NCBI RefSeq assembly: GCF_004345425.1
Contig: NZ_SLVP01000006.1
Location: 62,001-126,000, forward strand
DNA: 64,000 nt
Direction: 5' to 3'
From: Paenibacillus sp. BK033
GTDB lineage: Bacteria; Bacillota; Bacilli; Paenibacillales; Paenibacillaceae
Numbering within the stretch: position 1 is the stretch's first letter; each line of letters opens with the position of its first letter. The notes below the pieces were generated by a model. The model was not told the origin of the DNA. It was given only the letters and a program-made list of their open reading frames with translations, and did no database searches. The translations under genes and the position numbers were made by a program. Positions 44,860 through 52,755 of the stretch are shown here, piece by piece.

Positions 44860-45489
44860 ATGGCAAACGAAATTCGCAACATCTACTGCATCGGCCGGAA
44901 CTACCGGCTGCATGCGCTTGAGCTTGGCAACGAAGTGCCGGAGGAGCCGCTTGTCTTTACGAAGCCTTCTCATGCGGTAGCGCCGATGAACGGCAACGTC
45001 GTCGAAATTCCGGGTGGGCGCGGGGAAGTGCATTTCGAGCTGGAGCTTGTGCTTCGCATTGCGCGTCCGCTTGAGCCGGGCATGTCGCCGGACGAGATTA
45101 TTGACGGATTGGCGCTTGGACTCGACCTGACGCTCCGCGATGTGCAAAGCAAGCTCAAGGCCAAAGGCCAGCCTTGGCTGGATGCCAAAGGCTTCAAAGC
45201 TTCCGCGCCGCTTGGCGAATGGATGGCTTATCCGGGCGAGGAAGGGCTGAAAGCATTCGATTTTGCCCTGATGCGCAACGGGGAGCAAGCGCAGCTTGGC
45301 AATTCGAAGGATATGCTGTTTAGCATCTCCGAGCTGGTGCGCCATATCGATTCGCGTTACGGCCTTGGCGAAGGCGACATTATCTTCACCGGCACGCCTG
45401 CCGGCGTAGCCGCTTTGCATGACGGCGACGTGCTTGAAGCGCTGTGGAACGGCGAAAAAGCAGCCAGCTGTACGGTGAAGCTGGTTTAG
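44860..45489 (+). CDS. fumarylacetoacetate hydrolase family protein
   Basis: A 209-residue FAH-fold protein, the size of the minimal family that includes acylpyruvases and oxaloacetate decarboxylases. Seen are YCIGRNYRLHALELGN, PLVFTKPSHAV, the metal-binding VHFELELVLRIARP (E-x-E), LTLRDVQSKLKAKGQPWLDAKGFKASAPLGEW and GEGDIIFTGTPAGVAAL. ATG at 44860 follows AGGAGG; a longer frame to 44806 is not favoured. It lies 58 bases after the ABC-F gene and may be co-transcribed with it. The substrate is probably a short keto acid. Confidence 0.88.
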   Translation: MANEIRNIYCIGRNYRLHALELGNEVPEEPLVFTKPSHAVAPMNGNVVEIPGGRGEVHFELELVLRIARPLEPGMSPDEIIDGLALGLDLTLRDVQSKLKAKGQPWLDAKGFKASAPLGEWMAYPGEEGLKAFDFALMRNGEQAQLGNSKDMLFSISELVRHIDSRYGLGEGDIIFTGTPAGVAALHDGDVLEALWNGEKAASCTVKLV

Positions 45490-45507
45490 CGTCCCATAAA
45501 CCGAACT

Positions 45508-45546
45508 AGACTGTCGAGATCAAGATGATCGACAGTCTTTTTTTTT
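45508..45546 (+). terminator. intrinsic terminator
   Basis: AGACTGTCGA (45508-45517), loop, TCGACAGTCT (45529-45538), then a T tract of nine. Confidence 0.88.
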
Positions 45547-45625
45547 ATTCTGCTTCGGTTTAAATTCCGTTTAAATTCGGCGGGTATGATGATTCCAGAT
45601 CAACGAAGTAGAGAGGTGCTTAACG

Positions 45626-47143
45626 GTGACTGTGAATAAAAACAATAAAACGCTCATCCTGATCGGCTTGCTGCTTGGCCTTATATTTGCCGAGATGGAT
45701 GAGACCGTCGTTTCAACGGCGATGCCAACGATTATCCGCGAGCTGCACGGGTTATCGCTGTACGGCTGGGTAGCCGGCGTGTATATGCTGGCAATGACGA
45801 TTGCTATGCCGATATTGGGCAGACTTGCCGATGTATTTGGCCGGAAAAAAATATACATGAGCTGTATGGCCTTGTTCTGTCTCGGTTCCATCGTATGCGG
45901 CTCCGCCGACTCCATGGCCCAGCTGCTTATCGGCAGAGGCATTCAAGGCATCGGCGCCGGCGGATTAATGCCTATCGCGCTTGTTATTATCGGTGAATCC
46001 TTCCCGCTGGAGCAGCGCGCGAAGGTGCAAAGCCTCATTGGTCCATTGATGATTCTGCCGCAGCTAATCGGACCAACCATCGGCGGTTATTTTGTCGGAA
46101 ATCTCAATTGGCATTGGCTGTTCCTGATCAATATTCCCGTAGCGGTTATCGCGGTTGCCTTCTTGTTCAAAGGACTGCATGAGTCCAAAGGGGAAGAAAA
46201 GCATGCCATCGACTGGGCAGGGGCGGGAACGCTTGTCGCCGCGCTGCTGTCCTTCCTGATTGCGCCCGTATTGATCGATAATCAGGGATTAAGCTGGTCG
46301 TCTCCGATCATCATCGGCCTGCTGGTTTTATCTGCCGCTCTGATCGCCCTGTTTATTCGGATTGAGTCGAGAGCGAAGGAGCCGATCATTCCGCTTCATC
46401 TGTTCCGCAACCGGAATGTCGTTGTCTTATCCCTTCTTGTCTTTACGTTAATGCTTGGGCTAATGGGCGGAATCGCAACCTTCCCGTTCTTTGCGCAAAA
46501 TGTGATGGGACTTACGCCAACCGAAGCGGGTTATCTGATGTTCGCCTTTATGGCGGGAGCCATCCCGTCCAGTATCGTAAACGGATTTTTAATTACCCGT
46601 GTCGCTTATCGCAACCTGTTTATTACCTGCTTCCTCCTGCCGCTTGTGGGAATATTCATGCTCACGCAGCTGGCCGTAAGCACAGCTCCGCTGTTTGTTA
46701 TCATTGCCTTCTTTGTCATGGGACTAGGCATCGGAGCGTTGTTTGGCGGAGATAACCTGATCGTGCAGGAGTCCGTAGAGAAAAGGCATAGCGGCGTAGC
46801 GCTAGGCACGGTACAGCTGTTCCAGTCGCTTGGCGCTACGGTTGGTCTCAGCGTATTCGGCAGTGTTCTCGCCAAGAGTATTAAAGACGGCGTAAACAGC
46901 TTGTCGAGCGGAATGGATCCGGGGACGGTCGATTCGATCAAGACGGGCGGGATTCCGGCCGGATTGCCATCTGATCTCGTGCTGAAGATCCAAACGGTAT
47001 TTGCCCATTCCTTCGACCATATCTTCGCTATCGCGCTTGGATTCGCGGCGGTCTCCTTTGTCATCACCTGGTTCTTGAAGAAGGAAGTGCTCACGAAACA
47101 TGAGGAGTCAGAAGAGGAGGCAGCTGGACAAACGGTTGCTTGA
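45626..47143 (+). CDS. MFS transporter, DHA2 (EmrB/QacA-like) family
   Basis: A 505-residue drug:proton antiporter-like protein with 14 predicted spans. The DHA2 first-span motif MDETVVSTAMPTIIRELHG is near residues 24-42, and motif A, GRLADVFGRKKIYM, follows near 66. GGYFVGNLNWHWLFLINIPVAVIAV marks the antiporter motif region. The start is GTG with AGAGAGGTG upstream. It probably exports toxic compounds. No local regulator is adjacent. The upstream gap carries a TTTAAATTC direct repeat (about 45557-45578). Confidence 0.9.
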   Translation: MTVNKNNKTLILIGLLLGLIFAEMDETVVSTAMPTIIRELHGLSLYGWVAGVYMLAMTIAMPILGRLADVFGRKKIYMSCMALFCLGSIVCGSADSMAQLLIGRGIQGIGAGGLMPIALVIIGESFPLEQRAKVQSLIGPLMILPQLIGPTIGGYFVGNLNWHWLFLINIPVAVIAVAFLFKGLHESKGEEKHAIDWAGAGTLVAALLSFLIAPVLIDNQGLSWSSPIIIGLLVLSAALIALFIRIESRAKEPIIPLHLFRNRNVVVLSLLVFTLMLGLMGGIATFPFFAQNVMGLTPTEAGYLMFAFMAGAIPSSIVNGFLITRVAYRNLFITCFLLPLVGIFMLTQLAVSTAPLFVIIAFFVMGLGIGALFGGDNLIVQESVEKRHSGVALGTVQLFQSLGATVGLSVFGSVLAKSIKDGVNSLSSGMDPGTVDSIKTGGIPAGLPSDLVLKIQTVFAHSFDHIFAIALGFAAVSFVITWFLKKEVLTKHEESEEEAAGQTVA

Positions 47144-47167
47144 AACTTTCCGGCATCCTAACAAATA

Positions 47168-47205
47168 CCCCCGCCGAGGCCGGTAGCCTGAAGCGGGGGT
47201 GTTTG
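47168..47205. terminator. hairpin between convergent genes
   Basis: CCCCCGC (47168-47174) and GCGGGGG (47193-47199) flank a GGCC-containing loop, followed by TGTTTGGTCTT. It probably ends both the MFS and the dps transcripts. Confidence 0.6.
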
Positions 47206-47221
47206 GTCTTAGGGCGGGAAA

Positions 47222-47656
47222 TCACGCGTTAAACGCGGTCAGCATCCAGACATGCTTCTCGAGGGTGGTGTGGATGGCAAGCAGCATATCGGCGGTGGTT
47301 TCGTCGCCTGCGTCTTGCGCGATATCCATGCCTTCCTTCAACTCGCTGATGATAATAGAGAAGTCGTTAATCAGCGCTTCGACCATCTGGTGGGCCGATT
47401 CGCTGCCGGAGGCTTCCTTGATGCTGGCGATTCGCAGGTATTCCGCCATCGTCGCAACCGGTGCGCCTTTTAACGCCAGCAGCCGTTCGGCAAGCTCATC
47501 GACGTGAAGAGCCGCCTCCTCGTAGAACTCCTGGAATTTGACATGCAGGGTGAAAAACTGAGTGCCTTTGACATACCAATGAAAGTTGTGCAATTTGATG
47601 TACAGGACGCTCCAGTTGGCGATTTGTTTATTGAGAACGTCATTTGTTTGTGTCAT
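47222..47656 (-). CDS. dps: Dps family ferritin-like protein
   Basis: A 144-residue Dps protein, forming a dodecameric shell that stores iron and protects DNA. The ferroxidase residues are visible: His23 and His26 in [10 protein letters not shown] and the Asp/Glu set in [11 protein letters not shown] (residues 49-59). The rest ([42 protein letters not shown]) is family-typical. AAAGGAATG precedes the ATG. Possible PerR or SigB control could not be judged from the short upstream region. Confidence 0.92.
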   Translation of the reverse strand: MTQTNDVLNKQIANWSVLYIKLHNFHWYVKGTQFFTLHVKFQEFYEEAALHVDELAERLLALKGAPVATMAEYLRIASIKEASGSESAHQMVEALINDFSIIISELKEGMDIAQDAGDETTADMLLAIHTTLEKHVWMLTAFNA

Positions 47657-47713
47657 AGGGTTTCACATTCCTTTCCTAGGCAGTAGTGTGCGTCAAGGAA
47701 AGGTTTTGCATAC

Positions 47714-48748
47714 TTAAAAACCGCGGCTGGCGGCAAGGCGGACGGACGATTCGCGAACGATCAGCCGGTGCGGGATAATGACATTCGCCTGATGGATCGG
47801 CTCGCCCTGGATCTGGCGGATCAGCAGCTGCGAGGCTGTATAGCCAAGCTGGTACGTGCCGATATCTACCGAGCTGATCGGCGGCGTGGCAAGCTCCGAC
47901 AATGCAATATTGTTAAAGCTGACAAGGCTGATGTCATCGGGCACTTTATAGCCGATTTCCGTTAAGCCGCGAAGCACGCCAAACGCCACCACATCGTCAA
48001 TGACCACAAGCCCTGTCGGGCGTTCCGGCAGCCCCATGATAAACGACATCGCGCGGAAGCCGCTTTCCTGCAGGAATTCGCCTTCCACAATCCACTCCGA
48101 CTGCATGGGCAGTCCTGCTTCGCGCATCGCTTTTTTATAGCCTTCCATCCGGTCGTTCGAGACGGTCAGATTGGTTGGTCCGCTCACAAAGCCGATTCGG
48201 GCATGGCCTTGCTTGATCAGATGCTGGGTAGCGTCATATGCAGCTTGTACGTTATCGTTGTTGACCGTCATCACCCGGCTGTAATCTTCGCCGGCGCGGC
48301 CGATCAGAATGCTCGGGAACTCCTGCTCGTTCAAATACCGGATAAGCGGATCGTTCACCCTTGCGGACAGCAGGATGACCCCGTCTACGCGTCTGCCGAA
48401 CACAAGCCGGGAGATCGTCTCGGTCTCGTCATGCGCGCTTGTTGCCGTCGTAAGCAGCATATCATAGCCCGCTCTGGTGGAGTGGGTCAATATTCCTCTT
48501 AACAGTTCTCCGAAAAAGAAGTCCTGGAACAGCTCTTCCGCCGGGCGGGGGAGCATGATGGCTAACGTCTTGGTTGTCTTCGAGACCAGGCTTTTTGCCA
48601 TGACGTTCGGGTGATAGCCCATTTCCTCCATGATCTTTTTAACTTTCGCGGACGTTTCCTTGCTGATTCGAGGATGATTGGATACCACCCGCGACACGGT
48701 CGAAGGGGAAACTCCTGCGGCTTTCGCAATATCTTTTATGGTTACCAT
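47714..48748 (-). CDS. LacI family transcriptional regulator
   Basis: A 344-residue LacI/GalR regulator: N-terminal HTH MVTIKDIAKAAGVSPSTVSRVVSNHPRISKETSAKVKKIMEEMGYHPN and a periplasmic-binding-like effector domain (RRVDGVILLSARVND, GHARIGFVSGPTN, GLVVIDDVVAFGVLRGL, SLVSFNNIALSELATPPISSVD). The start at 48748 matches the conserved N-terminus; the frame to 48778 has no site. It is divergent from the maltodextrin-type importer operon at 49185, with CAAACGTTTG-type operator sites between them, so it is the likely repressor. Confidence 0.92.
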   Translation of the reverse strand: MVTIKDIAKAAGVSPSTVSRVVSNHPRISKETSAKVKKIMEEMGYHPNVMAKSLVSKTTKTLAIMLPRPAEELFQDFFFGELLRGILTHSTRAGYDMLLTTATSAHDETETISRLVFGRRVDGVILLSARVNDPLIRYLNEQEFPSILIGRAGEDYSRVMTVNNDNVQAAYDATQHLIKQGHARIGFVSGPTNLTVSNDRMEGYKKAMREAGLPMQSEWIVEGEFLQESGFRAMSFIMGLPERPTGLVVIDDVVAFGVLRGLTEIGYKVPDDISLVSFNNIALSELATPPISSVDIGTYQLGYTASQLLIRQIQGEPIHQANVIIPHRLIVRESSVRLAASRGF

Positions 48749-48917
48749 CGTTATCGTGATCCCCTTACTCTTATGCAATCGTTTGAACTCTATGCATCCA
48801 TGTTACTTGAATGGTTCTTTAAAGTAAACGGGCAAGTCAGGACTTGGCCATGCAATAAGTGAGATATTGGGTAAAAGCAAGAAAACCGAAGAAAACGGGA
48901 GATAACCATAAAATTAC

Positions 48918-49088
48918 TTGCACAGATCATCTGTGCAAACGTTTTAACAAACGCAATAGGCTGTTGTATGATGAATCCGTGGATATAACGCTTTCATGAT
49001 GAGTTTTGGCGTTAAAAGGGCCAAAAACAGACGAAAACGACAGATGCCCTTTCTTTTCTATTGCCATTTGCACAAACGTTTGCACAAA
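48918..49088. promoter_or_regulatory. LacI-type operator sites in divergent region
   Basis: The 436-base gap between the LacI gene and the importer holds TTGCACAGATCATCTGTGCAA (palindrome, 48918-48938), overlapping GTGCAAACGTTTTAAC (48933-48948), and TTTGCACAAACGTTTGCACA (49067-49086) with the CAAACGTTTG core usual for LacI-family or CcpA sites. They are well placed for autoregulation and control of the importer. Confidence 0.65.
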
Positions 49089-49184
49089 TCGACGAATAGC
49101 AGCATTCCTGCTGCAGGCATGGAAAGCGGGTAAGATCGGGCGCGGCTATCCCAAGTCATACAATACGGAAGGGGATCATTAAGG

Positions 49185-50510
49185 ATGAAAAAATGGTTTG
49201 TAACGACGATGATTACGGCATTGTTCATCGTGTCGGCTTGCGGAGGCGGCGGCAGCAATAACAACGGCAATTCCGCGGCAACAAACGCTCCTGCGGCAAC
49301 GGAAGAAGCTTCGGCTAACGCAGGCAATGGAGGCGCAAGCGAGGAGCCGGCAGACGAAGCAATCGTGCCGGAAGAAGGCGCAACGCTTACCGTATGGGAT
49401 TCGAAGAACGAACGCGGCTTCGTGGAAGAAATGGCGAAGGAATTTACGGCGCAATACAATATTCCGGTCAAAATCGAAGAGGTAGAGTCGCCGGACCAAG
49501 TGAAAAAGCTGACAACCGACGGTCCTGCAGGCATCGGTGCCGACATCGTAACGTTCCCGCATGACAACCTTGGCCAAGCGGTAGCGGCCGGACTTATCCT
49601 TCCTAACGATTTCTTCGAAGAAGAGACCAAAACAGCAAACGCCGAAGCTGCGGTTAATGCGGTAACTTCGGGCGGTATCCTGTACGGTTACCCGCGTTCG
49701 GTCGAAACGTACGCTTTGTTCTACAACAAAGACCTGGTACAGACGCCTCCGGCATCGTTTGACGACATCGTTACCTTCTCCAAAACATTCAATGACCCTG
49801 CAAAAAATAAATACGCTCTCATGTGGGAAATGGGCAACTTCTACTTCAACTACATCTTCTTCGCATCAACCGGCGGTTATGTGTTTGGCGAGAACGGCAC
49901 AAACGCTGCCGATATCGGCCTGAACAACGACGGAGCGGTTGAAGGCCTGAAGTACTTCCAGTCCTTGAAGCAAATTCTGCCGATCAAGTCCGGCGACGCT
50001 TCCGCGGACATTATCCAAGGCAAATTCGCGGACAAATCGCTGGCGATGACGATTACGGGTCCTTGGAAAGTCGGCGACTTCAAGAACCTGGGCATTAACT
50101 TTGGCGTAGCGCCAATCCCGACCGTTAACGGTAAACCGGCTGTTTCGTTCTCCGGCGTTAAAGCTTGGTACGTGAACTCGTTTACGAAATATCCGAATGC
50201 TTCCCGTCTGTTTGCTAACTTTATTTCTTCCAAAGCAGGCCAGCTGAAAGATTACTCGCTGACCGGCGCGATTCCGGCGAACAAAGAAGCAATGGAAGAT
50301 CCAACGTTCAAAGCCGATGAGATCTCGAGTGGCTTTGCTGCTCAATTCGTAAACTCGCAGGCGATGCCTTCCATTCCGGAAATGGGCAAGGTATGGGATC
50401 CGATCGGCGCGGCTCTGGCTGATATCTGGAACGAGAACAAAGATCCGAAGGCGTCTCTCGACAATGCGGTGAAGCAAATCCAAGATGCGGCTAAAGGTAC
50501 GACAAAATAA
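49185..50510 (+). CDS. maltodextrin-type ABC substrate-binding lipoprotein
   Basis: A 441-residue family 1 binding protein related to MalE, GanO and cyclodextrin binders. The lipobox is ALFIVSACGGG with Cys near residue 16, followed by an Asn/Ala-rich tether to about residue 65. The body shows ATLTVWDSKNERGFVEEMAKEFTAQY, TFPHDNLGQAVAAGLILP, YGYPRSVETYALFYNKDLV and SLAMTITGPWKVGDFKNLGINFGVAPIP. Codon bias is strong. The operon continues with two permeases and an alpha-amylase, which argues for starch- or glycogen-derived oligosaccharides as substrate. Confidence 0.9.
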   Translation: MKKWFVTTMITALFIVSACGGGGSNNNGNSAATNAPAATEEASANAGNGGASEEPADEAIVPEEGATLTVWDSKNERGFVEEMAKEFTAQYNIPVKIEEVESPDQVKKLTTDGPAGIGADIVTFPHDNLGQAVAAGLILPNDFFEEETKTANAEAAVNAVTSGGILYGYPRSVETYALFYNKDLVQTPPASFDDIVTFSKTFNDPAKNKYALMWEMGNFYFNYIFFASTGGYVFGENGTNAADIGLNNDGAVEGLKYFQSLKQILPIKSGDASADIIQGKFADKSLAMTITGPWKVGDFKNLGINFGVAPIPTVNGKPAVSFSGVKAWYVNSFTKYPNASRLFANFISSKAGQLKDYSLTGAIPANKEAMEDPTFKADEISSGFAAQFVNSQAMPSIPEMGKVWDPIGAALADIWNENKDPKASLDNAVKQIQDAAKGTTK

Positions 50511-50539
50511 CGAAATAGCGAAATAAGAGACAGATGGCT

Positions 50540-50568
50540 CGCCCGCCGAAAGCATGTTTCGGCGGGCG
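50540..50568 (+). promoter_or_regulatory. 12-bp perfect hairpin after binding-protein gene
   Basis: CGCCCGCCGAAA (50540-50551), loop GCATG, TTTCGGCGGGCG (50557-50568), with no T tract. Like the hairpin at 13729 it separates a binding-protein gene from its permease and probably stabilises the upstream mRNA. Confidence 0.65.
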
Positions 50569-50593
50569 TAAGCTATGGAAGGAGTACACGGGT

Positions 50594-51901
50594 ATGAATG
50601 GTCGTCGCAGTGCTATTTTGTCCGCCGTATCTATGGGGCTTGGCCAACTGTACAACCGGCAATACATGAAGGGAATATTGCTGCTCCTGACGGAGGCAGC
50701 GGCGCTTGTTTATTTTATCCCTCGCCTTGTGCATGATCTGTGGGGGATTTGGACGCTTGGCGATACGCCATCCAAGATGGTGAAGGTAGGCAAGGTTTAT
50801 CAGACGGTCAAAGGGGATCATTCGGTCTTCTTGATGATTAACGGACTAATTACGGTTTTGGTATTGGCGCTTTTTATCACCATTTACATTATGAATATCC
50901 GCGATGCGTACCGTACGGGGGCGAAAAGAGAGCAAGGCATTCGGGCCGCGACCTTCCGGGAGTCCATCGGCTATGTGTGGGACCGCAAATTCCCTCATTT
51001 GCTGCTCACCATTCCGGGCCTCGGCGTATTGTTCCTGACGATTATGCCGATTGTTTTCATGATTTTGCTTTCCTTCACGAACTACTCATTGCCTCAACAT
51101 ATTCCGCCGGCGAAGCTGGTCGATTGGGTTGGCTTCAATACTTTTAAGGACCTTCTAACGCTGAAATCCTGGAGCAGAACGTTTTTTGGCGTCTTTACGT
51201 GGACGATTATTTGGGCCGTGCTTGCGACCGCAACCTGCTATTTCGGCGGCCTGCTTGTCGCTCTGCTTATCGAACAGAAGGATGTGAAGTTTAAAAAGCT
51301 GTGGCGGACGCTATTCATCCTGCCTTACGCGATTCCGCAGCTGATCTCGCTGCTTGTGATGCGCAACCTGTTTAACGGACAGTTCGGACCGATCAACCAG
51401 TACCTGTCGTATTTCGGCTTTGGCAAGCTGCCTTGGCTGACGGATCCGACTTGGGCGAAGGCGACCGCTATTCTCGTTAATATGTGGGTGGGCATTCCGG
51501 TGTCGATGGTACTCATTCTAGGCGTGCTGACCGCCATTCCGAAGGATCTCTACGAAGCGGCGGATGTGGACGGAGCTTCCGGCTATCAGAAGTTCCGCAT
51601 CGTAACGCTGCCGTTTGTCCTGTTCGCGACGGCGCCGATTCTGATCACGCAGTTTGCGGGCAACATCAACAACTTCAACCTGATTTTCCTGCTGACGAAC
51701 GGCGAACCGCTGAACGGCAATTATCAATATGCGGGCAGCACTGACCTGCTTGTAACGTGGCTGTATAAACTGACGCTGAACAACAGCCAATTCAATATGG
51801 CTTCGGCGATTGGCATTATTATTTTCATCATTATCGCAACGTTCTCGATCATTAACTACCGTCGCACGAAGTCGTTCAAAGAGGAGGATATGATCCAATG
51901 A
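50594..51901 (+). CDS. maltodextrin-type ABC permease (MalF-type)
   Basis: A 435-residue permease, longer than usual because of an N-terminal extension with two extra spans (SAVSMGLGQLYNRQYMKGILLLLTEAAALVYF and FLMINGLITVLVLALFITIYIMN). Six core spans follow, and the EAA loop is LYEAADVDGASGYQKFRIVTLPFVLFATAP near residues 318-347. Such extended MalF-type subunits are usual for maltodextrin importers of Bacillus and relatives. ATG at 50594 follows AAGGAG. It overlaps the next gene by four bases (ATGA). Confidence 0.9.
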   Translation: MNGRRSAILSAVSMGLGQLYNRQYMKGILLLLTEAAALVYFIPRLVHDLWGIWTLGDTPSKMVKVGKVYQTVKGDHSVFLMINGLITVLVLALFITIYIMNIRDAYRTGAKREQGIRAATFRESIGYVWDRKFPHLLLTIPGLGVLFLTIMPIVFMILLSFTNYSLPQHIPPAKLVDWVGFNTFKDLLTLKSWSRTFFGVFTWTIIWAVLATATCYFGGLLVALLIEQKDVKFKKLWRTLFILPYAIPQLISLLVMRNLFNGQFGPINQYLSYFGFGKLPWLTDPTWAKATAILVNMWVGIPVSMVLILGVLTAIPKDLYEAADVDGASGYQKFRIVTLPFVLFATAPILITQFAGNINNFNLIFLLTNGEPLNGNYQYAGSTDLLVTWLYKLTLNNSQFNMASAIGIIIFIIIATFSIINYRRTKSFKEEDMIQ

Positions 51902-52746
51902 AGGCTGGTCAATCGAGAAGCCGTTATATTCGGCTGACGCTCAGCTACGTGGTGCTGACCGTCCTTGCGGTTTGTTGTCTTTATCCAGCTCTTTGGGTGC
52001 TGCTGTCCTCTTTCCGGCCGGGCACCTCGCTGTACAGCGATTCGTTTATTCCGAAGACGTTTACGCTGTCGCATTATACGGAGCTGTTCCATTCGAAGGT
52101 ATTCCTGTATGGCAGATGGTATCTGAATACGCTCAAAATTGCTTTCCTGTCCATGGTCTTCTCGACGATTCTATCGACGATGAGCATGTACGCGTTGTCG
52201 CGCTTCCGGTTCAAGGGGCGGAAAACCCTGCTGACGACCCTGCTTGTCCTTGGCATGTTCCCTGGCTTTATGAGCTTGGTGCCGGTCTACATTTTCCTGC
52301 TTCAGCTTAATCTGCTCGATACCCATACGGCGATTATCATCGTGTATTCCGCGGGCTCGGTATTGATGAACGGGTTTGTGATCAAAGGGTTTTTCGATAC
52401 GATTCCGCGCAGCCTTGACGAGTCCGCGCGGATTGACGGCGCGAACCATCTGCAGATTTTCTACCGGATCATGCTGCCGCTTGCGCGTCCGATTCTGATT
52501 TATGTCGCGCTGACGACGTTCGCGGGAGCTTGGGTCGACTTTATTTTCGCCCGGCTGGTGCTTCGCTCGAAAGAGAATTGGACGCTTGCCGTCGGCATGT
52601 GGGATCTGGTCAGCTCGTATCAGAACTCGAACTTTACGATGTTTGCCGCCGGGGCCGTGCTTATTGCGGTTCCGATCACGCTGCTCTTCGTCTTCCTGCA
52701 GAAGTTCCTTGTTCAAGGGCTTACGGCAGGCGCTTCGAAAGGATAA
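51898..52746 (+). CDS. maltodextrin-type ABC permease (MalG-type)
   Basis: A 282-residue six-span permease, partner of the MalF-type subunit. The EAA loop is IPRSLDESARIDGANHLQIFYRIMLPLARP near residues 168-197 and the end FLVQGLTAGASKG is typical of MalG. The start overlaps the previous stop, which implies coupling. No ATPase gene is present, so a shared MsmX-like ATPase encoded elsewhere is expected. Confidence 0.92.
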   Translation: MKAGQSRSRYIRLTLSYVVLTVLAVCCLYPALWVLLSSFRPGTSLYSDSFIPKTFTLSHYTELFHSKVFLYGRWYLNTLKIAFLSMVFSTILSTMSMYALSRFRFKGRKTLLTTLLVLGMFPGFMSLVPVYIFLLQLNLLDTHTAIIIVYSAGSVLMNGFVIKGFFDTIPRSLDESARIDGANHLQIFYRIMLPLARPILIYVALTTFAGAWVDFIFARLVLRSKENWTLAVGMWDLVSSYQNSNFTMFAAGAVLIAVPITLLFVFLQKFLVQGLTAGASKG

Positions 52747-52755
52747 AGGGCGATT

